A DNA stretch of 40,603 nucleotides from Bacteroidales bacterium (GCA_015061115.1 SUXE01000024.1:1-40603), one strand, 5' to 3'. Positions 18,501 to 26,859 are shown, counted from the stretch's first letter. Notes: generated from the letters alone by a model not told the origin. Translations and numbers: made by a program.

Positions 18501-19274
18501 ATGGAGTATTGCGTTGAATAAAGAGAACCATACAACGGATGGAGCCAACATCGCATTATTGTACATCACGTTATAACCCAATCCAAAGAACAGGAATGAG
18601 TTTGACAATAGAAAATGGATATCGAAATGCTGGAATATCAAGCTATGTTTCACCTTATATGCCAAGAAAGTGACATAGAAGATGGTAAAATTAACAAATA
18701 AGAACAACAACATCTTAACACTGTCTGGATCAGCTTTGAAATTGCCGAATCGATAGATAGCTATAAGAATCAGCCACGACGAAAAGAATGCCGACACAAA
18801 CAATATTCGCCAGTAACGTTTCACCGAAATAAACATCACTCCGGCATTGATGATGGAAATGTAAGAGAAGAGGATCCAAGGAGAACCGCCCTCCCCTGTG
18901 CTTAATGCAAATGGTATGACGTAGGCTCCGACCAATCCGATAATGGCTATGATCTCCATATCATAAGAGCATGCGAGCCATACCGTTGCGACGGTGATAA
19001 GTGTCATCGCAACAAATGCTACCGGCATTGGAATCAATCCGTAGAGATGGTAGGAGAAGAAAGTCATGAAATATAGTGTTGCCATTGAACCACTTGCCAA
19101 GACAGCACTTAGTTTTTTATAATCCTTCTTCAGTTTTATAGCGACTCCCTGAAGTGCGGCACCAAACACCACACCCATTATCATACGCATTGCCGGGCTT
19201 ATCAACTGATGCTCAAGTGCATACTTGCCACCAATGGCGACACCGATCAATACAATCAAAATACCTAATTTCAT
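15594..19274 (-). CDS. DUF2339 membrane region (C-terminal 1226 residues of the broken gene)
   Basis: Some thirty predicted membrane helices, as usual for this inner-membrane family whose function is unknown. Three copies of a 135-142-residue unit contain SYPVFALA, DWGNPN, RYPMVE and PWLTMCWMLE; their DNA copies start near 18236, 17810 and 17405. The C-terminal 60 residues are charged and cytoplasmic. The ATG at 19274 is inside the conserved N-terminal motif and has no obvious ribosome site, so I do not believe it is a natural start; this product would lack the coiled coil and linker. Listed so the reader has the open frame. Confidence 0.6.
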   Translation of the reverse strand: MKLGILIVLIGVAIGGKYALEHQLISPAMRMIMGVVFGAALQGVAIKLKKDYKKLSAVLASGSMATLYFMTFFSYHLYGLIPMPVAFVAMTLITVATVWLACSYDMEIIAIIGLVGAYVIPFALSTGEGGSPWILFSYISIINAGVMFISVKRYWRILFVSAFFSSWLILIAIYRFGNFKADPDSVKMLLFLFVNFTIFYVTFLAYKVKHSLIFQHFDIHFLLSNSFLFFGLGYNVMYNNAMLAPSVVWFSLFNAILHGAVAFMLVKKDMVDKSVSRLITGLAISFVTIAIMVWATGHWLTMFWMLEGTVLFTVSRISKRPFYEKMSYPVFFLALISLIIDWGNPNGGHLRMLTPLFEAFASYRSMWDTTTAAVQGNALSIINTVVFIMLCIFIGVVDNRYPMVEDEETQNSWMKLANKFMKVMAVFVVTAAILVHIERPWLTMCWMLEATILFTFARVRKNMFFEKSSYPVFALAFSSLMIDWGNPNVDHLIIMTPFFKAFTSADAVSHSSVLSIVDTLVFIALSVFAAVIDRRYPMVENEETKDSWMKIAASYLKGMAVFVVTTAILVHIGHPWLTMCWMLEGSLLFGFSRIHKMLFYEKSSYPVFALAVISLLVDWGNPNAEHLEFMTFWFEELCPAGYGYALYITNTIVCMVLAVCVAVLNYRYPLEETEETKNSFVTIASQFLAVMAIFVVTMAIYVHIEQPWMTVLWSAESLLLCYLGRTKSIPMVERGAYFMVVLSTLAFLNVWDDLPCIYDMGSRIEKFENNFGIKISEIWTSVVAGLSLMATLVGQIWIINKFKPINDGVAERFDLNFRLKLFLVAVLAFIIWTHTPWVITTALLFGLALLTLIFALRDDARLKKAFLAVVGLGLFCWLCDVFTAYENTFGYNDDLSTNTKHIIMLVGSLIDVALIYMMRRYNEMPKFEACKITWFPFIALLVLMPFVAVGYVYCCHVGSLIDSQSLDTRVAKRLFTSFVFCFAMAYFSTWTFVSLKYKLNDFKKFTMTCLCLVLFIKLFIGLFDLRIHGEEVSFNVIHLISLALTLFSGWTLYLYKKQEKCMFGMSEEATTKAFDTFLYFGSVAVGGKELNKLCCLLGSPEAFGVVFSVFLGIVSLFGVYYGLYKDKKYLRIEGFVLLGFTLLKLFFYDMAHFDQIYKVIALISLGLLMLVMAFFYQKIAKEKEQTKEKNLPKSDDAPKDESQPNVEKQMIETEQSEEEDSKVEAE

Positions 19275-19451
19275 AATTAGGTTCTCGCCAATAAACTTCT
19301 CCCAATCAAAATTATTTCGTAGTTTATCAAATATTGTCTCTTCTTTAGGTTCTGCTTTTGCAGATGTTTGAGCAGTATTAGTTTTGCGAGTTGTCTCAGT
19401 ATCAGTTGTTTTCTGAGTACTCTCCGCTCTGAATGACTCCTGAGTCTGTTC

Positions 19452-20150
19452 CTACTTAACACGCTCCTGAGTCTGCTCTGGATTTACAGCCTCCTGAACT
19501 GGCTCCGATGCAGCAGCCTCTTGTACTGGCTCCGATGCAGCAGCCTCTTGTACTGGTTCTGATGCGACAGCCTCCTGTATCGGTTCTGATGCGACAGCCT
19601 CCTGAACTGGCTCTGATGCAACAGTCTCTTGTACTGGCTCCGATGCAGCAGTCTCCTGTACTGGCTCTGATGCGACAGTCTCTTGTACTGGCTCCGATGC
19701 AGCAGTCTCCTGTACTGGCTCTGATTCAACAGTTGATTTATTCAAATCAGAAACGACTGTGGATGATTCCATACCTGCGACGCAAGCCTCATAAAACGCA
19801 GCTTGTTCAAATTCCTCTTTAGCTGTTCCATCCTCAACGTCGACAGGGACTTCATTCAAAACAAAATCAGATGCAGAAGCCTCTTCTTTTACTTGTTCTG
19901 TTACTACAGGTTCTGGCTCGGTTTCTGCCGATGTCAGAATTGCCAGTTCACTTCTAAGAGAGCGAATAGACTCTGACAAAGAAGACAACTGAGCACTCAT
20001 ATCCAACATCACAGAAGAATACTGAGACTTGAACTCTTGAAATGCGGCTTCAACCTTATATAGCTCTTCTTGAAGACTCTGTTTTTGAGCCTCCAACATA
20101 TCTATCTTCTGCCGAAGTTCCTCTATCTTTTGATCTTTATTCATAAACAT
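19452..20150 (-). CDS. N-terminal coiled-coil and repeat linker of the DUF2339 gene, ends at the TAG
   Basis: 232 residues. Residues 1-70 form a coiled coil (KIEELRQKIDMLEAQKQSL and onward), as often found before the membrane part in this family. Residues 75-142 are acidic and low complexity. Residues 143-223 are nine copies of a 9-residue unit of the type SEPVQEAVA. The frame ends ERVK at TAG, but the next codons continue the same style (EQTQESFR), so this is not a natural C-terminus. Start may be the third codon (20144). Alone it would be a soluble, disordered protein of doubtful use. Confidence 0.6.
   Translation of the reverse strand: MFMNKDQKIEELRQKIDMLEAQKQSLQEELYKVEAAFQEFKSQYSSVMLDMSAQLSSLSESIRSLRSELAILTSAETEPEPVVTEQVKEEASASDFVLNEVPVDVEDGTAKEEFEQAAFYEACVAGMESSTVVSDLNKSTVESEPVQETAASEPVQETVASEPVQETAASEPVQETVASEPVQEAVASEPIQEAVASEPVQEAAASEPVQEAAASEPVQEAVNPEQTQERVK
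19482..19724 (-). repeat. Nine tandem 27-bp repeats inside the DUF2339 N-terminal linker
   Basis: Each unit encodes SEPVQE plus three small residues. Copies differ by a few bases, with alternating TAA/TVA and AVA/AAA ends, as expected when units duplicate by slippage. Being in frame multiples of three, changes in copy number would lengthen or shorten the linker without a frameshift. Confidence 0.9.
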
Positions 20151-20200
20151 GCTTTGATTTTAACCAAACAATCAATTCTATATTTCGATAGTTTATTTTC

Positions 20201-20241
20201 AAAAGGTCCGCAAAACGTAAAAAAAGTTTTACGGACCTTTT
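20201..20241 (-). terminator. Hairpin terminator after the FISUMP-type lipoprotein gene
   Basis: 16-nt arms, 20201-20216 and 20226-20241, pairing at 15 of 16 positions, loop of 9. On the minus strand it follows the lipoprotein stop at 20339 by about 100 nt and precedes the DUF2339 start. Confidence 0.75.
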
Positions 20242-20338
20242 ATAAATCAAAATTTATGGACAATCTAGGTTTAATCTGTCCAATAAGAAAACCAATCGGT
20301 TTGATATTCTATATGATTAAATCCTTTGGTAAGATTCT

Positions 20339-21034
20339 TTACTTAGCCACGGCACGAACGGCACGACCCATCCAACGTCCACCCTTCTCTACTGCACGTG
20401 ACTCAGAGAAGAAGTAAACAGCCATTGCAAAATCTCCGGATGTCTCAGCGGCATCACATAATGTAGAAGACCAGAATCCTCCAATCATATCGTTTTTAAC
20501 GACGTCGGCAGCACCTCTGACTCCAGACGCAGGAAGGAAGATTGAATTACCATTCTTTCCAACAACCTTGTATCCGTTCACACCGTTCATCTCTGTCCAA
20601 GTCCACTCACACTCGTCTACAAGTTCCTTACACTGTGACTCGTTAGGCAACTGCCATGCGTCACCCAAAACAACTGTGGCAGCATCATACTCTGTGCCAG
20701 CGATATCCGCACCGATATTCTTCCACACTTTCTTTGCAGATGAATCAGCAGCTACAGAATCAGGAACATTATAATATGAGTAAGTTGTGTCAGAATAGAC
20801 TTCCTTAGGAGAAGTCTCACCCCATGCAAAATATTCACCATATTTCTCAGGTGATTCAGCACCGACGTTGCATGATGCCCATTTTGTGCCACTTGTAAGG
20901 CCAAGGTCAACAGGCTCTACCTTTGTAGAGTTCAATCCATCAACATTGTCATTTTTCTTTTGCTCGTTGTTCACACAACCTGTTGCAGAAAGGAACAATC
21001 CTAATGCCGCAACAAATTTCAATGTTTTCTTCAT
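20339..21034 (-). CDS. Lipoprotein with a Fibrobacter-succinogenes-major-paralogous-type domain
   Basis: 231 residues, lipobox SATGC (Cys20). After a short linker comes VDLGLTSGTKWASCNVGA, then YGEYFAWGET, LGDAWQLPNESQCKELVDEC, NGNSIFLPASG and FWSSTLCD, ending GRAVRAVAK. This run of motifs is the domain found many times in Fibrobacter and Bacteroidales secreted proteins (related to DUF1566-like lectin-fold domains). Function unknown; surface or periplasmic display is likely. It has its own terminator and no evident partner; the LemA/TPM operon ends 65 nt upstream. Confidence 0.85.
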   Translation of the reverse strand: MKKTLKFVAALGLFLSATGCVNNEQKKNDNVDGLNSTKVEPVDLGLTSGTKWASCNVGAESPEKYGEYFAWGETSPKEVYSDTTYSYYNVPDSVAADSSAKKVWKNIGADIAGTEYDAATVVLGDAWQLPNESQCKELVDECEWTWTEMNGVNGYKVVGKNGNSIFLPASGVRGAADVVKNDMIGGFWSSTLCDAAETSGDFAMAVYFFSESRAVEKGGRWMGRAVRAVAK

Positions 21035-21098
21035 ATTTTTTACTTTTAGTTATAACGATGTCAAAACATCAAATCCTAATATATTTACCAATTATTCA

Positions 21099-21908
21099 CT
21101 ACCAAGAGCCGCCTCCACCGCCTCCGCCGAAGCTACCTCCGCCGAAGCCGCCAAAACCGCCTCCGAATCCACCGCCACTGCTACGACCGCTACCAAAACC
21201 GCTACCAAAGCCTCCAGAGAAGCCGCCCTGTGAGAATGGATCATTATAAGTGACACGACGACGAGGTCTGTAGTTTGTGTCGTTATCCGAACCTCCGCCG
21301 CCTTTACTATTACGTCCGGCAGAAATCATAAGAATAACGATTATAATGATGAAGACGACAATCACATACGGAAAGTCCTCCTCCTCAGCTTCTGCGGTAA
21401 ACTCACCTCGCGTCGCACGTCTCATATATTCAGCGCCAGCAATGATTCCTCCTCCATAATCATTATTTCTGAAATATGGAATCATAACATTGTTGACGAT
21501 ACGATAGCAGATAATGTCAGGCAGAGAGGCTTCAAGTCCATAACCTGTAGCGATAAACGCACGTCCCTTCTCCCTCTCAGTCTTTGGTTTTACAAGCAGG
21601 ATGGCTCCATTATTATGTTTCTTGGTGCCGACGCCCCACTTTTCTCCAAGCTGTTGGGCATAATCCGCAATATCATATCCATCAAGCGATGTAACCGTCA
21701 CCACACAGATCTGTGTAGACGTTGCTTTACTGAATGCGACGAGAGAGTCTTCCAACATCTGTTTCTGGGCAGCAGTCAGAAGCCCGGCAAAATCGTTGAC
21801 AAGACGTTCCGGCTTGGGTTTGTCGGGAATTTCAGCCCAGCAAACCAACGTCGGCAAGCATAAAAGCAATGCCATTAGCAGCGTCTTCAACCTATTTCGC
21901 ATCTTCAT
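21099..21908 (-). CDS. TPM-domain membrane protein with glycine-rich tail (YgcG-like)
   Basis: 269 residues: signal peptide (1-25), TPM domain at about 35-165 (VNDFAGLLTAAQKQMLEDSL, TSTQICVVTV, NNGAILLVKP, RAFIATGYGLEASLPD), one membrane helix at about 179-196 (YVIVVFIIIIVILMI), and a glycine/serine/phenylalanine-rich cytoplasmic tail ending GGGGGSW. The same shape is found in many bacteria beside LemA. Its role is poorly known; envelope protein quality control has been suggested. It overlaps the upstream TPM gene by 17 nt. The tail codes a GC-rich stretch (21105-21230) unlike its neighbours. Confidence 0.9.
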   Translation of the reverse strand: MKMRNRLKTLLMALLLCLPTLVCWAEIPDKPKPERLVNDFAGLLTAAQKQMLEDSLVAFSKATSTQICVVTVTSLDGYDIADYAQQLGEKWGVGTKKHNNGAILLVKPKTEREKGRAFIATGYGLEASLPDIICYRIVNNVMIPYFRNNDYGGGIIAGAEYMRRATRGEFTAEAEEEDFPYVIVVFIIIIVILMISAGRNSKGGGGSDNDTNYRPRRRVTYNDPFSQGGFSGGFGSGFGSGRSSGGGFGGGFGGFGGGSFGGGGGGGSW

Positions 21909-22335
21909 AAGCTATTTCGTTTGGCAACTCATCAATATCATTGTCGACTGGAGGAAAGAATTCCGCAAGTTTTTCTCCACATTTCTGGATTCCAGCAACC
22001 AATCCCGCGCCAAATTCTTCCTTCTTGAAATACTCAATCATTAGAGCACACACGTCATTCCAGAAATTTTCAGGCACAACATTATTGATTCCTTCGTCCC
22101 CGATAACCGCAAAACGGCGATCTTCACTTGCTATGAAAAACAACACACCGTTCTTCCTCAATGTCTTGTCCATCCCAAGGGAATAGAAAACATTGACAGC
22201 CGACTCCATAACATTTTCACCAGCATTGTTAGCAATATTCACACGGATCTCGCCGGAGCAGTTGTTTTCTGCCTCTGCAATAGCGTCGATCACATTGCGA
22301 CACTCTTCAACCGATAAAAATGACTTCGCTTCCAT
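21892..22335 (-). CDS. Soluble TPM-domain protein
   Basis: 147 residues, no signal peptide. The TPM core is visible: CRNVIDAIAEAENNCSGEIRVNI, KNGVLFFIASEDRRFAVIGDEGI, and VCALMIEYFKKEEFGAGLVAGI. It is the small second TPM protein commonly found between LemA and a membrane TPM protein. Its ATG overlaps the LemA stop by one base (TAATG) and its end overlaps the next gene, so the three are translated together. Function is not established. Confidence 0.88.
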   Translation of the reverse strand: MEAKSFLSVEECRNVIDAIAEAENNCSGEIRVNIANNAGENVMESAVNVFYSLGMDKTLRKNGVLFFIASEDRRFAVIGDEGINNVVPENFWNDVCALMIEYFKKEEFGAGLVAGIQKCGEKLAEFFPPVDNDIDELPNEIAYEDAK

Positions 22336-22913
22336 TAGAACTGAACTTTTGGAGCTGATTTAGCAGCCTCATCAGCCTTGAAATATGCCTGCTTCTCAAA
22401 GCCAAACATAGATGCGATAAGGTTGTTAGGGAATGTTGAGATTGTTGTGTTATAGTCCTGAGCCATTGTGTTGAACTTCTTACGCTCCACTGAGATTCTG
22501 TTCTCTGTTCCCTCAAGCTGAGCCTGAAGCTCCAAGAAATTCTGGTTTACCTTCAAATCAGGATACTGCTCGTGAACGACCATCAACTTAGAAAGAGCTT
22601 CAGTCAAATTATTCTGAGCCATCTGATAAGCCTTGATGTTATCCTCAGTCAAATTAGTTGGATCAATAGTGACCTTAGTAGCATTAGCACGCGCGTTGAT
22701 AACAGCAGTCAATGTCTCGTTCTCATGCTTTGCCGCACCCTTGACAGTCTCAACCAAGTTGCCAATCAAGTCCATACGACGCTGATAGCTATCCTCTACC
22801 TGTGCCCACTGACCAGTGACAGCCTCACGCTTCTCTACCATTGTGTTGTAAGAACAACTTGAAAGGAATGGCACCAAAATTGCCATCACCAAAAACAATC
22901 TGAATTTCTTCAT
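22335..22913 (-). CDS. lemA: LemA family lipoprotein
   Basis: 192 residues from the ATG at 22913, which opens a lipoprotein signal (LVPFLSSC, Cys20). An upstream in-frame ATG at 22979 adds 22 residues that are not signal-like. The LemA coiled helical domain follows: YNTMVEKREAVTGQWAQVED, RRMDLIGNLVETVKGAAKHE, and the family's ERKKFNTMAQDYNTTISTFP and FGFEKQAYFKAD. Membrane-anchored, with the helical part outside the cytoplasm in most models. First gene of the LemA-TPM-TPM operon. Confidence 0.93.
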   Translation of the reverse strand: MKKFRLFLVMAILVPFLSSCSYNTMVEKREAVTGQWAQVEDSYQRRMDLIGNLVETVKGAAKHENETLTAVINARANATKVTIDPTNLTEDNIKAYQMAQNNLTEALSKLMVVHEQYPDLKVNQNFLELQAQLEGTENRISVERKKFNTMAQDYNTTISTFPNNLIASMFGFEKQAYFKADEAAKSAPKVQF

Positions 22914-23001
22914 CTTATTAAATTTAGTTATTATTTTTTTAATTGTATCACTTTTAAACTCTCTTAGCAAATATGCCACCGTACACTGCCATTCGTTTCT
23001 A

Positions 23002-24660
23002 TTAACGAAGACCTAATAAATCTTTTGCATTCTGAATCGCAGCATCAGATGGGTTTAGACCACTTAGCATCTGAGCTATTTCTGTAACACGTTCGTCGGC
23101 AGATAATTTCACTATATGAGAGACTACTCTATCTCCATCCTCCTCTTTGTAGACCTTGTAATGAGACTCTCCTTTCGAAGCAATCTGTGGCAGATGTGTA
23201 ATCGCAACGACCTGCATTCTCTTGCCCATCGCAGCCATCACCTCTCCCATACGGGCAGCCACCTCTCCTGATATACCAGTGTCAACCTCATCAAGTATGA
23301 TGGTCGGCATCTTCTTCACTTCCGAAAGCAACGACTTCAAACTGAGCATAACACGTGAGACCTCTCCTCCTGATGCGATTTCAGCAATAGGAAGCATACG
23401 TTTATCTTTATTAGCTGAAAACAAAAACGTTACCTCGTCGGCTCCATTCAAAGTATATTGAGAAGATTTCTGCATGTCGACGGAAAGTTTCGCAAGCGGC
23501 ATTCCCATCAACGACATTGAAGACTCAACAGTAGATTCTATTTTCTGCAAAGAGCCACGTCTTTTTTCAGAAAGAGACGCTGCGCTATTCTCCATCTGCT
23601 GGAAATATTTTGCGACGTCTGCCTCAAGTGACGCGATCTGCTCGTCTGCGGAAGAAAAATTGTTCACACGTCGTTCCAGATCGGCTTGAATCTCTTTCAA
23701 TTCAGCGACAGTGCTCACTTTATGACGTTTCTCCAAGGAGTATATTGTATCGAGACGTGAAGAGACAAATTCAATTCTCTCCTGGTTAAACTCCACTCTG
23801 TCTGCGACATCCTTCACCACAGCAGATATATCCTTCATCTCCGCCAAAACTGCATTGGTACGTTCAGCAAGAGAGTCCAACTCCGGTGCGAATGACGACA
23901 CTGAAGAAAGAAGGTTCACAGTCTGCTTCAATCGTACATTCACCGCATTATCATCATCCTCCACAAGATTCACCACTGAAGAAAGAGCAGTTTTGATGGT
24001 CTCTGCATTCTGAAGTAGATTGTTCTCCGTCTCCAACTCCTCCTGCTCTCCATCAACAATATTTGCGGACTGCAGTTTATCAAGCTGTGATTTCAGATAA
24101 TCAGCGTCACGAGCATCGTTTTCCATCTGCTCCTTCAGACGTTCCAATTCTCGCTTCGCCCCATTCCACTGCTTATAATCAGACTGGTATGCAGCCAACT
24201 CCTTTCTGGAATCTGCCACAGAATCCACCACAGACAATTGAAAACCAGAGTCTTTCAACAGCAGATTCTGATGTTGGGAATGGATATCAATAAGCATCTC
24301 TCCAAGTTGTTTAAGTTGAGAGACACTCACAGGTGTATCATTTACAAACGAGCGTGCTTTTCCAGATGGAGTAATCTCCTTACGAATCACACACTCGTCA
24401 TCATAATCAAGTTCATTCTCTTCAAAAAATGGACGGTATCCATAGTCAGAGATATCAAACGTCGCTTCAATGACACATTTCTTTTCAGCATCCTTGAAAT
24501 ACTTCGATTCAACCTTTCCTCCCATCAACATACCCAACGCTCCAAGCAAAATAGATTTTCCCGCACCGGTCTCACCTGTGATCACAGAGAAACCGTTGTT
24601 GAAATCGATCTCACTTCTTTCTATCAAAGTATAGTTGTCTATCTCTAAACGAGTAAGCAT
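23002..24660 (-). CDS. recN: DNA repair protein RecN
   Basis: 552 residues, full length. An SMC-like ATPase acting in double-strand break repair. N-terminal Walker A is GETGAGKS (29-36); a long coiled coil spans about 160-360; the C-terminal half has the ABC signature ASGGEVSRVMLSLK and Walker B TIILDEVDTGISG (453-465), then ITHLPQIA. The start lies 2 nt after the stop of the DUF4835 gene, so it is the last gene of the bamD-rpoZ-coaBC block. Confidence 0.98.
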   Translation of the reverse strand: MLTRLEIDNYTLIERSEIDFNNGFSVITGETGAGKSILLGALGMLMGGKVESKYFKDAEKKCVIEATFDISDYGYRPFFEENELDYDDECVIRKEITPSGKARSFVNDTPVSVSQLKQLGEMLIDIHSQHQNLLLKDSGFQLSVVDSVADSRKELAAYQSDYKQWNGAKRELERLKEQMENDARDADYLKSQLDKLQSANIVDGEQEELETENNLLQNAETIKTALSSVVNLVEDDDNAVNVRLKQTVNLLSSVSSFAPELDSLAERTNAVLAEMKDISAVVKDVADRVEFNQERIEFVSSRLDTIYSLEKRHKVSTVAELKEIQADLERRVNNFSSADEQIASLEADVAKYFQQMENSAASLSEKRRGSLQKIESTVESSMSLMGMPLAKLSVDMQKSSQYTLNGADEVTFLFSANKDKRMLPIAEIASGGEVSRVMLSLKSLLSEVKKMPTIILDEVDTGISGEVAARMGEVMAAMGKRMQVVAITHLPQIASKGESHYKVYKEEDGDRVVSHIVKLSADERVTEIAQMLSGLNPSDAAIQNAKDLLGLR

Positions 24661-24662
24661 AA

Positions 24663-25574
24663 TCAGTTTCCTTTCTGCAATTTGTCAATATCCTTCATAT
24701 TAGGAGTGATAGCAGAAACGACGCTATACACTTCATCACGAACTTTCTGATCATCTAGACGATACAGATTGTATAATTCATCAAACTTAGTGTTGACAAA
24801 AATTTGAAGAGGCACAGCAAATGGTTTGGCTCGCTGCATCTCACGTAAATAAGTCATCTGTTCAAGGATCTTCGCCTTTCCTTTGTTCAGGTCGTCTGCC
24901 ATCACATCAAGACCAAGACGGTGATATTCATAATACACATTACGAAGATTAGCCATATTGGCATCCATATACAACGATATCAACGAATATCGGTTGTCAT
25001 CTTTAGCAAAAGCCTTCCATCCGTCATCTTCAGAACTTCTTGCCGCAGCAGATATCATCTCCGCTTTTTCAAAATACTGGGTGCCACCAAGAGAAGAAAA
25101 GCTGTCAAACTCAAGACCTAGCACTATATTGACATAGAATGCCATCACTGCCATCAGATTCTGATTCGCATCATAATCACCTTCCGTATAATCAAGACGA
25201 TCACCCGAATTATAAGTGAAATTTAAGTTTTTGTCCTGAAAATTGAAAAGAGGAGTCGTATATGATGTGTTGAAGACGGGACGACTTGCCGTCACAGATA
25301 AATATCCAGTCTGTTTTCCTCCACTAGCCTCAGATGTGCCTTCTATGTAGATGGTAAAAGTCATGTCAATACGCTCTTCTTTCTGAAAAACAGCGTCTGT
25401 CCACTTGTGTGTATTAAAAAAATCAGCAAGAGACGTCTCCAAATCTTTATATAAATCTTTGTTTGATCCAGACACTTTGTCCGAATTGACCGTAATAGAA
25501 CAATTCAACTCCTGAGCTATTGAAAACATAGTTCCAAAAACAAACGAAACAAGTGTCAAAAAAACTTTTTTCAT
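24663..25574 (-). CDS. DUF4835 family secreted protein (PorD-like)
   Basis: 303 residues with a signal peptide (MKKVFLTLVSFVFGTMFSIA, cleavage before QEL). The body has QELNCSITVNSDKVSG, LADFFNTHKWTDAVF, RLDYTEGDYDANQNLMAVMA and QIFVNTKFDELYNLY, the run typical of the DUF4835 family, conserved in Bacteroidetes directly between coaBC and recN. Family members have been named PorD in connection with type IX secretion; I am only moderately sure of that link. Its start overlaps the coaBC stop (ATGA). Confidence 0.88.
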   Translation of the reverse strand: MKKVFLTLVSFVFGTMFSIAQELNCSITVNSDKVSGSNKDLYKDLETSLADFFNTHKWTDAVFQKEERIDMTFTIYIEGTSEASGGKQTGYLSVTASRPVFNTSYTTPLFNFQDKNLNFTYNSGDRLDYTEGDYDANQNLMAVMAFYVNIVLGLEFDSFSSLGGTQYFEKAEMISAAARSSEDDGWKAFAKDDNRYSLISLYMDANMANLRNVYYEYHRLGLDVMADDLNKGKAKILEQMTYLREMQRAKPFAVPLQIFVNTKFDELYNLYRLDDQKVRDEVYSVVSAITPNMKDIDKLQKGN

Positions 25575-26791
25575 AAGCCTTTCTTTTTTGCTATTTCCAC
25601 TACAGCATCCACAATGTCTGCCGCAACCTCTTTTTTAGTTTTCAATGGATATTCCTTTATATCTCCACCAGCGGTAAATATTGTAATCTTGTTGGTATCG
25701 ACTTGAAAACCAGCACCTTTATCTTTCAATGAATTCATCACTATGAAATCGAAATTCTTACGAGAGCATTTATCTTTCGCATTCGTTGCCTCATCATTCG
25801 TTTCCAAAGCGAATCCCACATTCACCTGATTTTCTCTTTTTATTTTACCCAATGCCGCAGCGATATCCGGATTAGGCACGAGAGTCAATGTCATCTCTCC
25901 CGTCTTCTCTCGCTTAATCTTTTTGTCTGCGACAACAGAAGGGCGATAATCCGCAACAGCAGCACACAGAATCTGCACATCAGCAGCCGGACTGTTTTCC
26001 ACAGCGGCATCGTACATCTGTTGAGCGGACTCAACATTTATTCTGGTTATTTTTTCGTTAACTGTCTTCAACGAAGTAGGGCCTGCGATCAGAGTCACCT
26101 CAGCTCCACGATCCGCGCACTCCTCTGCCAAAGCAAAACCCATTTTTCCTGAAGAATAGTTTCCTATGAATCTCACAGGATCGATTTTTTCGTATGTAGG
26201 GCCAGCAGTGATCATCACTCTTTTGCCAGCCAAATCTTTCTTTGTCTCAAAAAAACTTTCCAACGCCACAACAATATCCGCAGGCTCTGCCATTCTTCCC
26301 TTACCCTCAAGGCCTGAAGCCAAGAAACCGGTTCCTGGTTCAATCACATGGTTGCCATACGAAATCAAAGTAGCGATATTTTTCTGAACAGCAGGATGTT
26401 TATACATATCCAGATCCATCGCCGGAGCAAAAAAGACTGGACATTTAGCAGACAGATATGATGTCAGCAACAGATTGTCAGCCACACCGTTAGCCATTTT
26501 GCCGATGGTGTTGGCAGTAGCAGGAGCGATCAGATAAACATCAGCCCACATACCAAGATTGACGTGGCTGTTCCACTCTCCATTTTCCGGATTGAAGAAA
26601 TCAACCAAGATTGGATTTTTGGAAAGAGTAGCCATTGTAAGCGGAGTGATAAACTGTTTAGCCAACGGAGTCATAACCACCTTGACTTCAGCGCCACGCT
26701 TCACAAACTCACGTACCAATGGTGCACACTTATAGGCGGCTATACCTCCAGTGATGCCCAGCAATATGTGTTTTCCTGATAATGTCGACAT
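25571..26791 (-). CDS. coaBC: Bifunctional phosphopantothenoylcysteine decarboxylase / phosphopantothenate-cysteine ligase
   Basis: 406 residues, usual length. Makes 4'-phosphopantetheine for coenzyme A. The CoaC flavoprotein half (1-185) has GITGGIAAYK, the active-site histidine in SHVNLG (His76), APATANT and APAMDLDMY; the usual Asn of the last motif is Asp here. The CoaB half has ITAGPTYEKIDPVRFIGN, SSGKMGFALAEE and AAVADYRP. It is preceded by a terminator-like hairpin after rpoZ, so it may get its transcript partly by readthrough. Confidence 0.97.
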   Translation of the reverse strand: MSTLSGKHILLGITGGIAAYKCAPLVREFVKRGAEVKVVMTPLAKQFITPLTMATLSKNPILVDFFNPENGEWNSHVNLGMWADVYLIAPATANTIGKMANGVADNLLLTSYLSAKCPVFFAPAMDLDMYKHPAVQKNIATLISYGNHVIEPGTGFLASGLEGKGRMAEPADIVVALESFFETKKDLAGKRVMITAGPTYEKIDPVRFIGNYSSGKMGFALAEECADRGAEVTLIAGPTSLKTVNEKITRINVESAQQMYDAAVENSPAADVQILCAAVADYRPSVVADKKIKREKTGEMTLTLVPNPDIAAALGKIKRENQVNVGFALETNDEATNAKDKCSRKNFDFIVMNSLKDKGAGFQVDTNKITIFTAGGDIKEYPLKTKKEVAADIVDAVVEIAKKKGL

Positions 26792-26811
26792 ATATCTAAC
26801 CGAATTCCGTC

Positions 26812-26859
26812 TAAAAAAGAAAAAAAGAGAGTACGGCAGATTACTCCTCCGAACTCCCT
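26812..26859 (-). terminator. Partial terminator between rpoZ and coaBC
   Basis: On the minus strand an 11-position stem (26849-26859 with 26826-26836; one mismatch, one wobble) is followed at once by TTTTTT. It lies just after the rpoZ stop and could lower coaBC-recN expression relative to bamD-rpoZ. Confidence 0.65.

Larger units (their letters stand above)
15594..20150 (-). pseudogene. DUF2339 giant membrane protein gene interrupted by an in-frame TAG
   Basis: Reading the minus strand from 20150, the frame runs through a coiled-coil N-terminus and a repetitive linker, meets TAG at 19454-19452, and continues in the same frame to 15594. The 59 codons between that stop and the first later ATG (19274) encode the family's hallmark, NFDWEKFIGENLI, directly joined to MKLGILIVLIGVAIGG. 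Thus the two open frames are one DUF2339 gene of about 1518 codons with one nonsense codon. Other genes here use TAG as a normal stop (for example 8125, 8625, 14721). Either a recent disabling mutation, a sequence error, or readthrough. Confidence 0.85.

Noticed and set aside
19482-19724. CRISPR-like periodic repeats
   Set aside because: Units are contiguous without spacers, in frame, and encode a regular 9-residue peptide.
15594-20150. Programmed frameshift or recoded TAG in the DUF2339 gene
   Set aside because: Both parts share the same frame, so no shift is needed; TAG ends several neighbouring genes, so it is not generally recoded here.
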